In this document: one piece after another, positions 7,505 to 14,477 of the stretch
How the letters are laid out: the number at the start of each line of letters is the position of its first letter
How positions within the stretch are numbered: position 1 is the stretch's first letter
Assembly (NCBI GenBank): GCA_024238995.1
Contig: JANBVL010000008.1
Coordinates: 1-32,323, forward strand
Source: Patescibacteria group bacterium
Lineage (GTDB): Bacteria > Patescibacteriota > Minisyncoccia > Minisyncoccales > JANBVM01
Direction of reading: 5' to 3'
Length of the DNA: 32,323 nt
Notes under the pieces: model-generated
Databases searched by the model: none
What the model saw: the letters and a program-made list of their open reading frames with translations, nothing else
What the model was told of the DNA's origin: nothing
Program-made: the position numbers and the translations under genes

Positions 7505-9229
7505 ATGAAAAATCAGGAAATTGCTAAAATATTTTATAAAATTTCAGAGTATTTAGAAATGGATGAAGTTGCTTTTAGGCCTTATGCTTATAATAGAGCA
7601 GCCTTGACTTTAGATAATTTAGATCAGAACATAGAAGAGATTTATAAAGAAAAAGGACTCAAAGGTTTAAAAGAAATTCCAGGAATAGGAGAACATCTTG
7701 CTTTAAAGATTGAGGAATATTTAAAAACTGGAAAAATTAAGTATTATGAAAAATTAAAAAAGGAATCACCTATTGATGTGAGTAGCCTTACTGCTATTGA
7801 GAGCTTGGGTCCTAAAAAAATTAAAACCCTATATCAGAAATTAGGGATTAGAAATGTAAAGCAGCTGGAAAAAGCAGCAAAAGCGCATAAAATAGCGCCT
7901 CTTTTTGGTTTTGGGGAGAAAACTGAACAAAACATCTTGCAAGGCATTGAATTTTTAAAAAAAGAAAAAGGAAGATTTCTTTTAGCAGAAATATTGCCGA
8001 CAGCCCAGGATATTTATAAAAAATTAAAAAAATTAAAAGAAGTTGAAAAAATTGATATAGTCGGTTCTTTAAAAAGAATGAGAGAGACAATAAGAGATGT
8101 TGATATTTTAGTGGCCTCTAAAAGACCAAAGAAAGTAATGGATTTTTTTATAACTTTGGACGGGATTGAAAAAGTATGGAGTAAAGGAACAACCAAGGCT
8201 TCGATAAGAATGAAGGAGGGTTTTGATGTTGATATTAGAGTAGTTCCTAGAGATAGCTATGGTTCAGCACTGCAGTATTTTATTGGTTCAAAAGAGCACA
8301 ATATTGCAACTAGAAAAATTGCAATAAAAAAAGGATTAAAATTAAATGAATACGGTTTATTTAAAGGAAGAAAGAAAATTGCAGGAAAAGATGAAAAACA
8401 GATTTATGAGTTATTGGGTATGGCATGGGTTCCTCCTGAAATGAGAGAAAATCAAGGCGAAATTGAATTGGCCTTAAAAGATAAACTTCCAGAACTTATT
8501 GAATTAAAAGATATTAAAGGAGATTTGCATTGCCATTCTGATTGGAATGGTGGTGAAAATTCAATACTGGAAATGGCAAAAAAAGCAATTAGTTTAGAAT
8601 ATCAATACATTGGCATTTCAGACCACACTAAATTTTTGAGAATTGAAAATGGTTTAAATGAAAAGCAATTACTAAAACAAAGAAAAGAAATAGATAGATT
8701 AAATGAAAAATTTAAAAGGAAAAAATCAAAATTCAGAATTCTACAAGGTGCTGAAACAAATATTTTAAAAGACGGATCAATTGACATTAAAGATGAAGCA
8801 CTAGAAAAATTAGATTATGTTATTGCTGGAATTCATTCAAGTTTTAAAATGAAAAAAGATGAAATGACAGATAGAATGATCAAAGCAATGAAAAATCCGC
8901 ACATTGATATTATTTCTCATCCTACAGGCAGGCTTCTTAAAAAAAGAGAGCAATATGAAATTGATTTTGATAAAATTATTAAAACTGCAAAAGAATATGG
9001 TGTTATTCTAGAAATTAATTCACATCCTGTTAGGCTGGACTTAAATGGTCAAAATATTAGAAGATGCAAAAAAGCTGGGGTTAAAATGGTTATTAATGCA
9101 GATTCTCATCACAGGAGTCACATGAGATATGTGGAATTAGGAGTTGCCCAGGCGCGTCGTGGTTGGGCAGAGAAAAAAGACATTATTAATGCTCGGCCTT
9201 TAAATAAATTGCTGGAATATTTCAAATAA
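7505..9229 (+). CDS. polX: PolX: family X DNA polymerase with PHP 3'-5' exonuclease domain
   Basis: A 574-residue repair polymerase of usual bacterial PolX length. The N-terminal part holds the helix-hairpin-helix lyase-like region (about 1-150, with KEIPGIGEHLALKIEEYL at 56-73 and a second hairpin near ESLGPKKIKTLYQKLG). The nucleotidyltransferase palm follows with DIVGSLKR (184-191), the metal-binding pair Asp198/Asp200 in RDVDILVA and the third carboxylate Asp243 in DVDIRVV. The C-terminal PHP domain starts at GDLHCHSDWNGG (339-350) and keeps its metal ligands: GISDHT, GAETNI, AGIHSS, ISHPTGR, INSHPVRLDLN and NADSHH. The expected role is gap filling in base excision repair with proofreading or end cleaning by the PHP domain. 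The next gene, a Nudix hydrolase, starts one base after the stop, so co-expression in nucleotide and DNA housekeeping is plausible. Confidence 0.95.
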   Translation: MKNQEIAKIFYKISEYLEMDEVAFRPYAYNRAALTLDNLDQNIEEIYKEKGLKGLKEIPGIGEHLALKIEEYLKTGKIKYYEKLKKESPIDVSSLTAIESLGPKKIKTLYQKLGIRNVKQLEKAAKAHKIAPLFGFGEKTEQNILQGIEFLKKEKGRFLLAEILPTAQDIYKKLKKLKEVEKIDIVGSLKRMRETIRDVDILVASKRPKKVMDFFITLDGIEKVWSKGTTKASIRMKEGFDVDIRVVPRDSYGSALQYFIGSKEHNIATRKIAIKKGLKLNEYGLFKGRKKIAGKDEKQIYELLGMAWVPPEMRENQGEIELALKDKLPELIELKDIKGDLHCHSDWNGGENSILEMAKKAISLEYQYIGISDHTKFLRIENGLNEKQLLKQRKEIDRLNEKFKRKKSKFRILQGAETNILKDGSIDIKDEALEKLDYVIAGIHSSFKMKKDEMTDRMIKAMKNPHIDIISHPTGRLLKKREQYEIDFDKIIKTAKEYGVILEINSHPVRLDLNGQNIRRCKKAGVKMVINADSHHRSHMRYVELGVAQARRGWAEKKDIINARPLNKLLEYFK

Positions 9230-9230
9230 T

Positions 9231-9644
9231 ATGCCAACAGAGAGATCAGCCGGCGCAATAATTTTTAGAAAAGAAAAAGGCAGTATATATTACCTTGTTT
9301 TACATTATGAGGTGGGCCATTGGGATTTTGTAAAAGGAAAAATCGAAGATGACGAAGAAATGAAACAAACGATTATTAGGGAAACAGAAGAAGAGGCAGG
9401 CATTAATGATCTTGAATTTATTAATGAGTTTGAAGAGAAAATTGAATATTTTTTTAAGCGGAATAACAAAACAATTTTTAAAATTGTCATATTCTTTTTA
9501 GCTGAAACTAAAATTGGGAAAGTAAAACTTTCTCATGAGCACATTGATTTCAAGTGGTTAAATTATGAACAGGCTTTAAACAAGCTAACTTTTGACAATG
9601 CAAAAAATGTTCTAAAAAAAGCCAATGAGCTCATTAAACTGTAG
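9231..9644 (+). CDS. Nudix hydrolase (Ap4A hydrolase / MutT-like)
   Basis: A 137-residue single-domain Nudix protein. The Nudix box is complete: Gly at 35 in VKGKIEDDEE, then RETEEEAGI with the catalytic glutamates, matching GX5EX7REUXEEXGU except that the first U position is Thr. The N-terminal SAGAIIFRKEKG and the GHWDFVKGK lead-in resemble bacterial bis(5'-nucleosyl)-tetraphosphatases more than MutT 8-oxo-dGTPases, but the substrate is not certain. It follows polX with a one-base gap, and the terminator after it is shared with the convergent rplT operon. Confidence 0.88.
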   Translation: MPTERSAGAIIFRKEKGSIYYLVLHYEVGHWDFVKGKIEDDEEMKQTIIRETEEEAGINDLEFINEFEEKIEYFFKRNNKTIFKIVIFFLAETKIGKVKLSHEHIDFKWLNYEQALNKLTFDNAKNVLKKANELIKL

Positions 9645-9651
9645 CTACTTT

Positions 9652-9677
9652 AAAACCGCCTTTTAGGCGGTTTTTTT
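9652..9677. terminator. Bidirectional terminator between the nudix gene and rplT
   Basis: Perfect 10-bp stem AAAACCGCCT (9652-9661) / AGGCGGTTTT (9665-9674) with the three-base loop TTT. Seven T follow on the plus strand and an A-run provides a U-tract on the minus strand. It serves the convergent nudix (+) and rplT (-) units. The rplT stop codon (9663-9665) lies in the loop and first base of the right arm, so the arm also encodes the last codons of L20. Confidence 0.88.
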
Positions 9678-10034
9678 AGTTTGTTTTTTAATAACTACCT
9701 TTTCAACAATCTTTTCAAATATTTTAGGATGTTTTTGTCCTAGTTCTGCTAATATTTTCCTATTAAGTTCAATTTTGTTTTTTTTCAAAAGATTGGTAAA
9801 TCTACTGTATGAAATTCCCTTTTCCCGAGCTGCAGCATTAATTTGGATTTGCCATAAACCTCTAAAAGTTCTTTTTTTATTTTTTCTATCTCTAAAAGCA
9901 TGAGTCCATGCATGGACCAAAGCATCTTTGGCTAATCTATATTTTGATTTTCTCCCCCAGCGATATCCTTTGGTAAGTTTTAAAACTCTTTTCCTTCTTT
10001 TATGCGCCGTTGTTCCTCTTTTTACTCTAACCAT
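9663..10034 (-). CDS. rplT: 50S ribosomal protein L20
   Basis: A 123-residue, very basic protein matching L20 throughout: MVRVKRGTTAHKRRKRVL at the start, AKGYRWGRKSKYR-like segment (KGYRWGRKSKYRLAKDAL), HAFRDRKNKKRTFRGLWQ and INAAAREKGISYSRF. L20 is a primary 23S rRNA binder needed early in large-subunit assembly, and in many bacteria it represses its own operon by binding the leader; no leader structure was identified here. It ends the order infC-rpmI-rplT, with a two-base gap after rpmI. The last residues (KKTA) are encoded inside the shared bidirectional terminator, so translation reaches right into the hairpin. Confidence 0.97.
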   Translation of the reverse strand: MVRVKRGTTAHKRRKRVLKLTKGYRWGRKSKYRLAKDALVHAWTHAFRDRKNKKRTFRGLWQIQINAAAREKGISYSRFTNLLKKNKIELNRKILAELGQKHPKIFEKIVEKVVIKKQTKKTA

Positions 10035-10036
10035 AG

Positions 10037-10234
10037 TTATTTGGAATATTTAAGTAGTTTTTTAATTTTCTTAGCTTCACATTCTGCCAAAGGGACAAGC
10101 TTTCTTTTTTGCCTTATTTTCTTCCCTGATTTCTTTGCTCTGTAATGACAAAGCCCGACAGCTCTTCTTAAGACCTTTCCTGTTTTTGTAATTTTAAATC
10201 TTTTTAATATTGCTTTTTTTGTTTTTGCTTTCAT
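10037..10234 (-). CDS. rpmI: 50S ribosomal protein L35
   Basis: A 65-residue basic protein matching L35: MKAKTKKAILKRFKITKTGK at the N-terminus, then AVGLCHYRAKKSGKKIRQKRK. The frame stays open for 21 more codons upstream, but that stretch overlaps the end of infC and lacks homology to L35; the Met at 10234 gives the normal family start (M-K-x-K-T-K-K). One base separates this start from the infC stop, so translation is likely coupled. The expected infC-rpmI-rplT order supports the call. Confidence 0.95.
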   Translation of the reverse strand: MKAKTKKAILKRFKITKTGKVLRRAVGLCHYRAKKSGKKIRQKRKLVPLAECEAKKIKKLLKYSK

Positions 10235-10235
10235 G

Positions 10236-10790
10236 CTATTTTTTCTCTTGTTCTTTTTTCTTGTTTTCTGCTTCCTGAGATTGATCAGCTGAAACAATCA
10301 TCATAAGTTTGTTTGGTGCTCTTTTTAAGTCTCTTTCGACCCTTACCGGAATTTTTGAACTTAAAACCTCCATGAAATGACTTATCTTTTCTCTTGCAAA
10401 ATGAGTTAGTCCTTTTTCCCTTCCCCTTAAAATCATTTCAATTTTTACAATTTTCCCTTTTTTTAAAAATTTTTCTGCTTGGTTGGCCCTGGTTTCTAAA
10501 TCATGTTCAGATATATTAAACCTTAGCCTTATTCCCTTAATCTCGCTTGTTTTTTGGGTTTTTTTATCTTTTTCTTTTTTCTGAAGTCTGTAGAGATATT
10601 TTCCATAATCTATAATTTTACATACTGGAGGATCAACTTTTTCAGTAACCTGCACTAAATCTAAACCGCGCCCCTTAGCCATTTGGAACGCTTCTTCAAA
10701 AGCAACAACTCCTAGTTGCTTTCCTGATTCATCAATCAGCCTTACTTCTCTTGCCCTTATTTGAATATTTACTCTTGGTCTTTTTTTCAA
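10236..10790 (-). CDS. infC: Translation initiation factor IF-3
   Basis: IF3 keeps the subunits apart and checks start-codon pairing on the 30S subunit. The N-domain shows IQIRAREVRLIDESGKQLGV and DLVQVTEKVDPPVCKIIDYGKY; the C-domain has IRLRFNISEHDLETRANQAEKFL and a conserved RGREKGLTHFAREK segment. The frame is open back to a GTG at 10844, but bases 10798-11132 are the tmRNA gene, so I place the start at TTG 10790, giving 184 residues with KKRPRVNIQIRAREV at the N-terminus, the normal IF3 length. That start has no Shine-Dalgarno sequence and lies seven bases after the tmRNA 3' end. Rare initiation codons are usual for infC because IF3 discriminates against them and so limits its own synthesis. 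A later ATT (10760) is a less likely alternative. Confidence 0.93.
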   Translation of the reverse strand: MKKRPRVNIQIRAREVRLIDESGKQLGVVAFEEAFQMAKGRGLDLVQVTEKVDPPVCKIIDYGKYLYRLQKKEKDKKTQKTSEIKGIRLRFNISEHDLETRANQAEKFLKKGKIVKIEMILRGREKGLTHFAREKISHFMEVLSSKIPVRVERDLKRAPNKLMMIVSADQSQEAENKKKEQEKK

Positions 10791-10797
10791 ATTTTTG

Positions 10798-11132
10798 TGG
10801 AGATGAAGGGGGTGAGCCCTTGTCCAAGAATTATCATAAAACACTTCTACAAGCTTATCCCAATTAGTTTAAACAGAGAATTTAAATTGGGAAAAAGTTC
10901 TCTATTGTTGTTCTGTTGATTTTCGATAGTTTTTCCAGTTCCCAAAAAATTATCTATCTCAATGCAGTTGCGCCTATTCTTGCCTATTGAGAATCAGCAA
11001 GGTAGACGACATTAGACTGTAGCTAATGCTGGTGCAAATAAATTATTGGCACTTATTTTGTTTTAAAGTTTAAAGAGATTTAAGCTCTGCTTGCATATTT
11101 TGTTCAAATTCCTGTCGAATCTTGGCATCCCC
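10798..11132 (-). ncRNA. ssrA: tmRNA (transfer-messenger RNA)
   Basis: tmRNA rescues stalled ribosomes with SmpB. The 5' end reads GGGGATG and pairs with CATCTCC at the 3' end to form a seven-pair acceptor stem with one G-U. The near-invariant segment ATTCGACAGG follows at the 5' side (E. coli has ATTCGACGGG). After a structured stretch comes AAATAAGT and the tag reading frame starting GCC at 11050 and ending TAA at 11014-11012. The 3' part has GGAC, the T-stem AAGGG/CCCTT and discriminator A (10798). CCA is not encoded (CAA follows), so it must be added enzymatically. The T-loop, CTCACC, is six bases and not the usual TTCRANN. The gene begins two bases after the smpB stop. Ends are inferred from pairing. 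Confidence 0.9.
11012..11050 (-). other. tmRNA proteolysis-tag reading frame
   Basis: The resume codon is most likely GCC (Ala), preceded by AAATAAGT as in other tmRNAs. The encoded tag is ANNLFAPALATV followed by TAA. It is similar to known tags in starting with Ala-Asn and having Ala-Leu-Ala near the end, but it ends in Thr-Val where most bacterial tags end in Ala-Ala. The exact resume codon is inferred. Confidence 0.8.
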
Positions 11133-11134
11133 TT

Positions 11135-11587
11135 TTAATGGAATTCTCTTCCTATATTTCTCCTAATTTCTCTTTCAATTTCACGTTTTTTAATTGATTC
11201 CCTTTTATCAATCTTTCTTTTTCCTTTTCCTAATCCAAATTCTATCTTTATTTTGCCCTTCCTAGTATAAATCATCAAAGGTATCATTGTCAAACCTTTT
11301 TGCCTTGATTTTCCTATTAAATATTTAATTTCCTTTTTAGTTAAAAGAAGCTTTCTAGCTCGCTTTGAATTATAGTTTTTTGGTGCATTTTTAGGCTGAT
11401 AAGGAGGAACATTGGCTCCTACTAGAAACACCTCTTCTTCCCTTAAAATAACATAAGCTCCAGCTAAGTTAATCCTGCCTAATTTTATTGATTTTACTTC
11501 CTGGCCGATCAAAACAATGCCTGCTTCAAATTTCTCCAGGATTTCATAATTAAAATATGCTTTTTTATTTTCAGTAATTACTTTCAT
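11135..11587 (-). CDS. smpB: SsrA-binding protein SmpB
   Basis: SmpB delivers tmRNA to stalled ribosomes, mimicking the codon-anticodon stem. The 150-residue protein has the family length and motifs: NKKAYFNYEILEKFEAGIVL, GQEVKSIKLGRINL, GAYVI, NVPPYQPKNAPKNYNSKRARKLLL in shortened form, and the basic C-terminal tail (KGKRKIDKRESIKKREIERE) that enters the mRNA channel. The ATG at 11587 sits six bases downstream of an extended -10 box, so its mRNA is predicted to be leaderless. Its TAA is followed after two bases by the 5' end of ssrA on the same strand, so the two partners of trans-translation are adjacent and probably transcribed together, with the tmRNA released by processing. Confidence 0.96.
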   Translation of the reverse strand: MKVITENKKAYFNYEILEKFEAGIVLIGQEVKSIKLGRINLAGAYVILREEEVFLVGANVPPYQPKNAPKNYNSKRARKLLLTKKEIKYLIGKSRQKGLTMIPLMIYTRKGKIKIEFGLGKGKRKIDKRESIKKREIEREIRRNIGREFH

Positions 11588-11593
11588 ACTTTG

Positions 11594-11602
11594 ATTTTAA
11601 CA
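11594..11602 (-). promoter_or_regulatory. Extended -10 promoter of the smpB-ssrA-infC operon
   Basis: TGTTAAAAT on the minus strand fits an extended -10 (TGn followed by TAAAAT, 11599-11594). Six bases (CAAAGT) separate it from the smpB ATG. No good -35 box is seen, which is acceptable for an extended -10 promoter. Confidence 0.5.
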
Positions 11603-11626
11603 GAAAAATCAGATAACCTTAAATTA

Positions 11627-12811
11627 ATGAATAACAAGAAAAGTAGCAGAATTCCTGGTTTTTTCAAACTAAATAGTAATGAAAAATTAAAGATTGTTCA
11701 AGAATTTACTGATTTAACTGACAAGGAGCTGGAAATCATTAAAAAAGGATTTTTAGATTCAGACACAAGAGACAAGATGTCCGAAAACGTTATTGGCACT
11801 TATTCTTTGCCCTATTCAATTGCTGTTAATTTTTTAATAAATGACAGAGATTATCTTGTGCCAATGGTCACTGAAGAGCCCTCTGTAGTTGCCGCAGCTT
11901 GCTATGGGGCAAAGCTTTTAAGAGATAATGGAGGGATTAAAGCTGAAAGTCTAGAAAATCTAATGATAGGACAGATTTATTTAACTGATATAAGCAGTAT
12001 TGAAAAAGCTAGTCAAGATATTTTAAAAAATAAAAAAGAAATAATAGAACTTGGTAATTCTAGAAAATCTGATTTATTAAGTTTAGGAGGCGGTGTCAGA
12101 GATTTAGAAATAAAAGTTTTTAAAAATACAAATATTGGAGATTTTTTAAGAATTCATTTGTTTATAGATACAAAAGATGCAATGGGAGCAAATACTATTA
12201 ATACAATAGTTGAAGTTGTGGCTCCTTTACTTGAAAAAATTACTGATTCAAAAGCGCTTTTAAAAATTGTTTCCAATCTGGCTGACAAAAGACTTGCCAA
12301 AGCCAAAGGGATTGTTAAAAAAGAATCTTTAATAACAAAAGATTTTAAAGGAGAGGAAGTGATTGAAAACATTGTCAAAGCTCAAGCTATTGCTGAAAAT
12401 GATATTTATAGGGCTGTAACAAATAACAAAGGTATTTTAAACGGAATGGGAGCAGTGACATTGGCTACTGGAAATGACTGGAGAGCACTTGAGGCAGGAG
12501 CACATGGTTATGCAGCAAGCTCAGAAAGATATATGCCTTTAGTCAAATGGAATAAAGATGAAAATAATGATTTAGTTGGTGAAATAATAGTTCCAATAGC
12601 AGTAGGTGTTGTGGGTGGAGTAATCCAATCTCATCCAGTAAGCAAGCTGTCTTTAAAAATTTTAAACATTAAAACAGCTTCAGAATTAGCTTGCGTCATA
12701 GCTTCTGTTGGCCTGTCTCAGAATCTGGCAGCTTTAAGAGCTTTAGTCTCTGAGGGGATTCAAGAAGGTCATATGAGGCTTCATGCTAAACTAATGGAAA
12801 AAGATGATTAA
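11627..12811 (+). CDS. mvaA: Hydroxymethylglutaryl-CoA reductase, class II
   Basis: Reduces HMG-CoA to mevalonate with NAD(P)H, the committed step feeding the kinases at the left of the window. From ATG 11627 the protein has 394 residues and begins with the class II hallmark SRIPGFFKLNSNEKL (7-21). Catalytic residues are placed as in the Pseudomonas mevalonii enzyme, shifted by one: Glu84 in TEEPSVVAAA, Lys268 in NNKGILNG, Asp284 in TGNDWRA and His382 in EGHMRLH. DAMGANTINT (184-193) is the cofactor-binding segment. The frame is open back to a TTG at 11591, but those 12 residues lie in the divergent promoter region and are not conserved, so the ATG is preferred. It overlaps argS by eight bases. 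Direction (biosynthetic) is inferred from the kinases and decarboxylase nearby. Confidence 0.95.
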   Translation: MNNKKSSRIPGFFKLNSNEKLKIVQEFTDLTDKELEIIKKGFLDSDTRDKMSENVIGTYSLPYSIAVNFLINDRDYLVPMVTEEPSVVAAACYGAKLLRDNGGIKAESLENLMIGQIYLTDISSIEKASQDILKNKKEIIELGNSRKSDLLSLGGGVRDLEIKVFKNTNIGDFLRIHLFIDTKDAMGANTINTIVEVVAPLLEKITDSKALLKIVSNLADKRLAKAKGIVKKESLITKDFKGEEVIENIVKAQAIAENDIYRAVTNNKGILNGMGAVTLATGNDWRALEAGAHGYAASSERYMPLVKWNKDENNDLVGEIIVPIAVGVVGGVIQSHPVSKLSLKILNIKTASELACVIASVGLSQNLAALRALVSEGIQEGHMRLHAKLMEKDD

Positions 12812-14390
12812 ACAAAAAATTAAGGATTTAATAAAGGATTCGATTAAGAAACTTCAAAAAAGTAAAGAGTTCGCCGGTTTTGATGTTGGGGAAATTAAAG
12901 TTGAGATTCCTGAAAAAGAAATCCATGGTGATTATTCAACTAATATTGCAATGATAATTGCAAAAAAAACAAACAAAAATCCAATAGAAACAGCAGAATT
13001 ATTGACTGAAAATTTTAAGACTGAAATATCAAATTTGTTTGAAAGAATTAAAATAGTAAAACCAGGCTTTATTAATTTTTTTATTTCAGAGAAGTATTTA
13101 CAAGATCAAATCAAAGAAATTTTAAAGAAAAAAGAAAAGTTTGGACAGCTTAACATTGGAAAAAACAAAAAAATTCAGGTTGAGTTTATTTCTGCCAATC
13201 CAACAGGGCCTTTAACTTTAGGTAATGCTAGAGGCGGAGCAGTTGGTGATGTTTTGGCTAATGTTTTGAAAAAAGCAGGCTATAAAACAGAAAAAGCATA
13301 TTATATTAATGATTATGGGATGCAGATTTTAACTTTAGGACATTCGGTTTTAAAAGATGATAAAGCTCAGTATAAAGGAGATTACATTGATTATTTGAAT
13401 AAAAAAAATAAAAGCAAAGATCCTTATAAAGTGGGAGAAAAGGCGGCCAAGATTATTGTTAAGGAAATGATCAAGAAGACTACTGACAATTTTGGCATTA
13501 AATATGATGAGTGGACTTCAGAAACAAGCTTTTATAAATCTAAAGCAGTTGATAAGGTTTTGGAAAGATTAAAGAAAAAAGGATTAATTTATGAAAAAGA
13601 AGGCGCTTTATGGTTTAAGTCTAAAAAGTTTGGCGATCAAAGAGACAGAGTTGTTGTTAAAGAAGATGGGTGGAAAACATATTTAGCTGGAGACATAGCT
13701 TATCATGAATATAAATTTAATAAAAAAAAGTTTGATAAAGTAATTAATGTTTGGGGTGCTGATCATTTTGGGGATATTCTTGGTCTTCAAGCAGCAGTTG
13801 AAGCTATTGGTCATAAAGGCAAGCTTGATATTATTATTCTTCAATTTGTTACTCTTTTTGAGAAAGGAAAACAATTGAAAATGTCAAAAAGAAAAGGAAC
13901 TTATGTTACTGTTGATGAATTATTAGAAGAGGTTGGTAAAGATGTGGCAAGATTCTTTTTCTTAAACAAATCATCAGATACTCATTTGAATTTTGATTTA
14001 GAATTAGCAAAAGAACAGTCACAAAAAAATCCAGTTTATTATGTACAATATGCTTATGCCAGAATTTGCAGTATTTTGAAAAAAGTAAAAGCAAGTGAAG
14101 TGAAACTTGATTATTCTTTACTAAAACACGACTCTGAGATTTCCTTAATAAAACAACTTCTCAAATTCCCAGAGATTATTGAAGATATTAGTAAAGATTA
14201 TCAGGTTCAGAAGTTGCCTCAATATACAATTGATTTAGCAGTAATATTTCACAGATTTTATCATGACTGTAAAGTTTTGACTGAAGATGAAGTTTTACAA
14301 AAAGCAAGGTTGAATTTAGTTTTAGCTACAAAAAACGTATTTAAGAATACATTTGATCTAATGGGGATTTCAGCGCCTGAGAAGATGTAA
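12804..14390 (+). CDS. argS: Arginyl-tRNA synthetase
   Basis: Class Ia synthetase of 528 residues that charges tRNA-Arg. The N-terminal additional domain (about 1-115) contains the usual IHGDYSTNIAM segment (40-50), the catalytic core starts at FISANPTGPL (128-137), and KMSKRKGTYVTVDELLEE starts at 359. YYVQYAYARICSILKK and the C-terminal helical DALR domain (from about 450) are typical. The HIGH-equivalent reads TLGN (138-141) instead of HIGH/HVGH, so both histidines are replaced. The rest of the active site is well kept, so this is most likely the functional enzyme of this lineage, not a paralogue. It overlaps the end of mvaA by eight bases. No terminator is seen in the 87 bases before ileS. 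Confidence 0.95.
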   Translation: MIKQKIKDLIKDSIKKLQKSKEFAGFDVGEIKVEIPEKEIHGDYSTNIAMIIAKKTNKNPIETAELLTENFKTEISNLFERIKIVKPGFINFFISEKYLQDQIKEILKKKEKFGQLNIGKNKKIQVEFISANPTGPLTLGNARGGAVGDVLANVLKKAGYKTEKAYYINDYGMQILTLGHSVLKDDKAQYKGDYIDYLNKKNKSKDPYKVGEKAAKIIVKEMIKKTTDNFGIKYDEWTSETSFYKSKAVDKVLERLKKKGLIYEKEGALWFKSKKFGDQRDRVVVKEDGWKTYLAGDIAYHEYKFNKKKFDKVINVWGADHFGDILGLQAAVEAIGHKGKLDIIILQFVTLFEKGKQLKMSKRKGTYVTVDELLEEVGKDVARFFFLNKSSDTHLNFDLELAKEQSQKNPVYYVQYAYARICSILKKVKASEVKLDYSLLKHDSEISLIKQLLKFPEIIEDISKDYQVQKLPQYTIDLAVIFHRFYHDCKVLTEDEVLQKARLNLVLATKNVFKNTFDLMGISAPEKM

Positions 14391-14441
14391 AAAGAAGACT
14401 TCAGCAGGGCGCACAAATTTCTTTTTAGCCAATTTAGCTGA

Positions 14442-14470
14442 TTGCGTTTTTACGCTTAAAATGATATTTT
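14442..14470 (+). promoter_or_regulatory. Possible promoter of ileS
   Basis: TTGCGT (14442-14447), a 17-base spacer and TATTTT (14465-14470), seven bases before ATG 14478. An alternative -10 is TAAAAT at 14457-14462. If the first pair is used, the ileS mRNA is essentially leaderless. Confidence 0.4.
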
Positions 14471-14477
14471 AAACAAT

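Noticed and set aside
10037-10297. Longer L35 reading frame starting at 10297
   Set aside because: The extra 21 residues overlap the end of infC and are not part of L35; the Met at 10234 fits the family start.
10236-10844. Longer infC reading frame starting at GTG 10844
   Set aside because: The first 18 codons lie inside the 3' part of the tmRNA gene and do not resemble IF3; the TTG at 10790 gives the normal N-terminus.
11591-11626. TTG start for HMG-CoA reductase at 11591
   Set aside because: The extra 12 residues lie in the divergent promoter region and are not conserved; ATG 11627 places the catalytic residues at the expected positions.
14391-14477. T-box or other riboswitch before ileS
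   Set aside because: No T-box sequence, specifier stem or terminator/antiterminator pair is visible in this 87-base gap, nor before the other synthetase genes.
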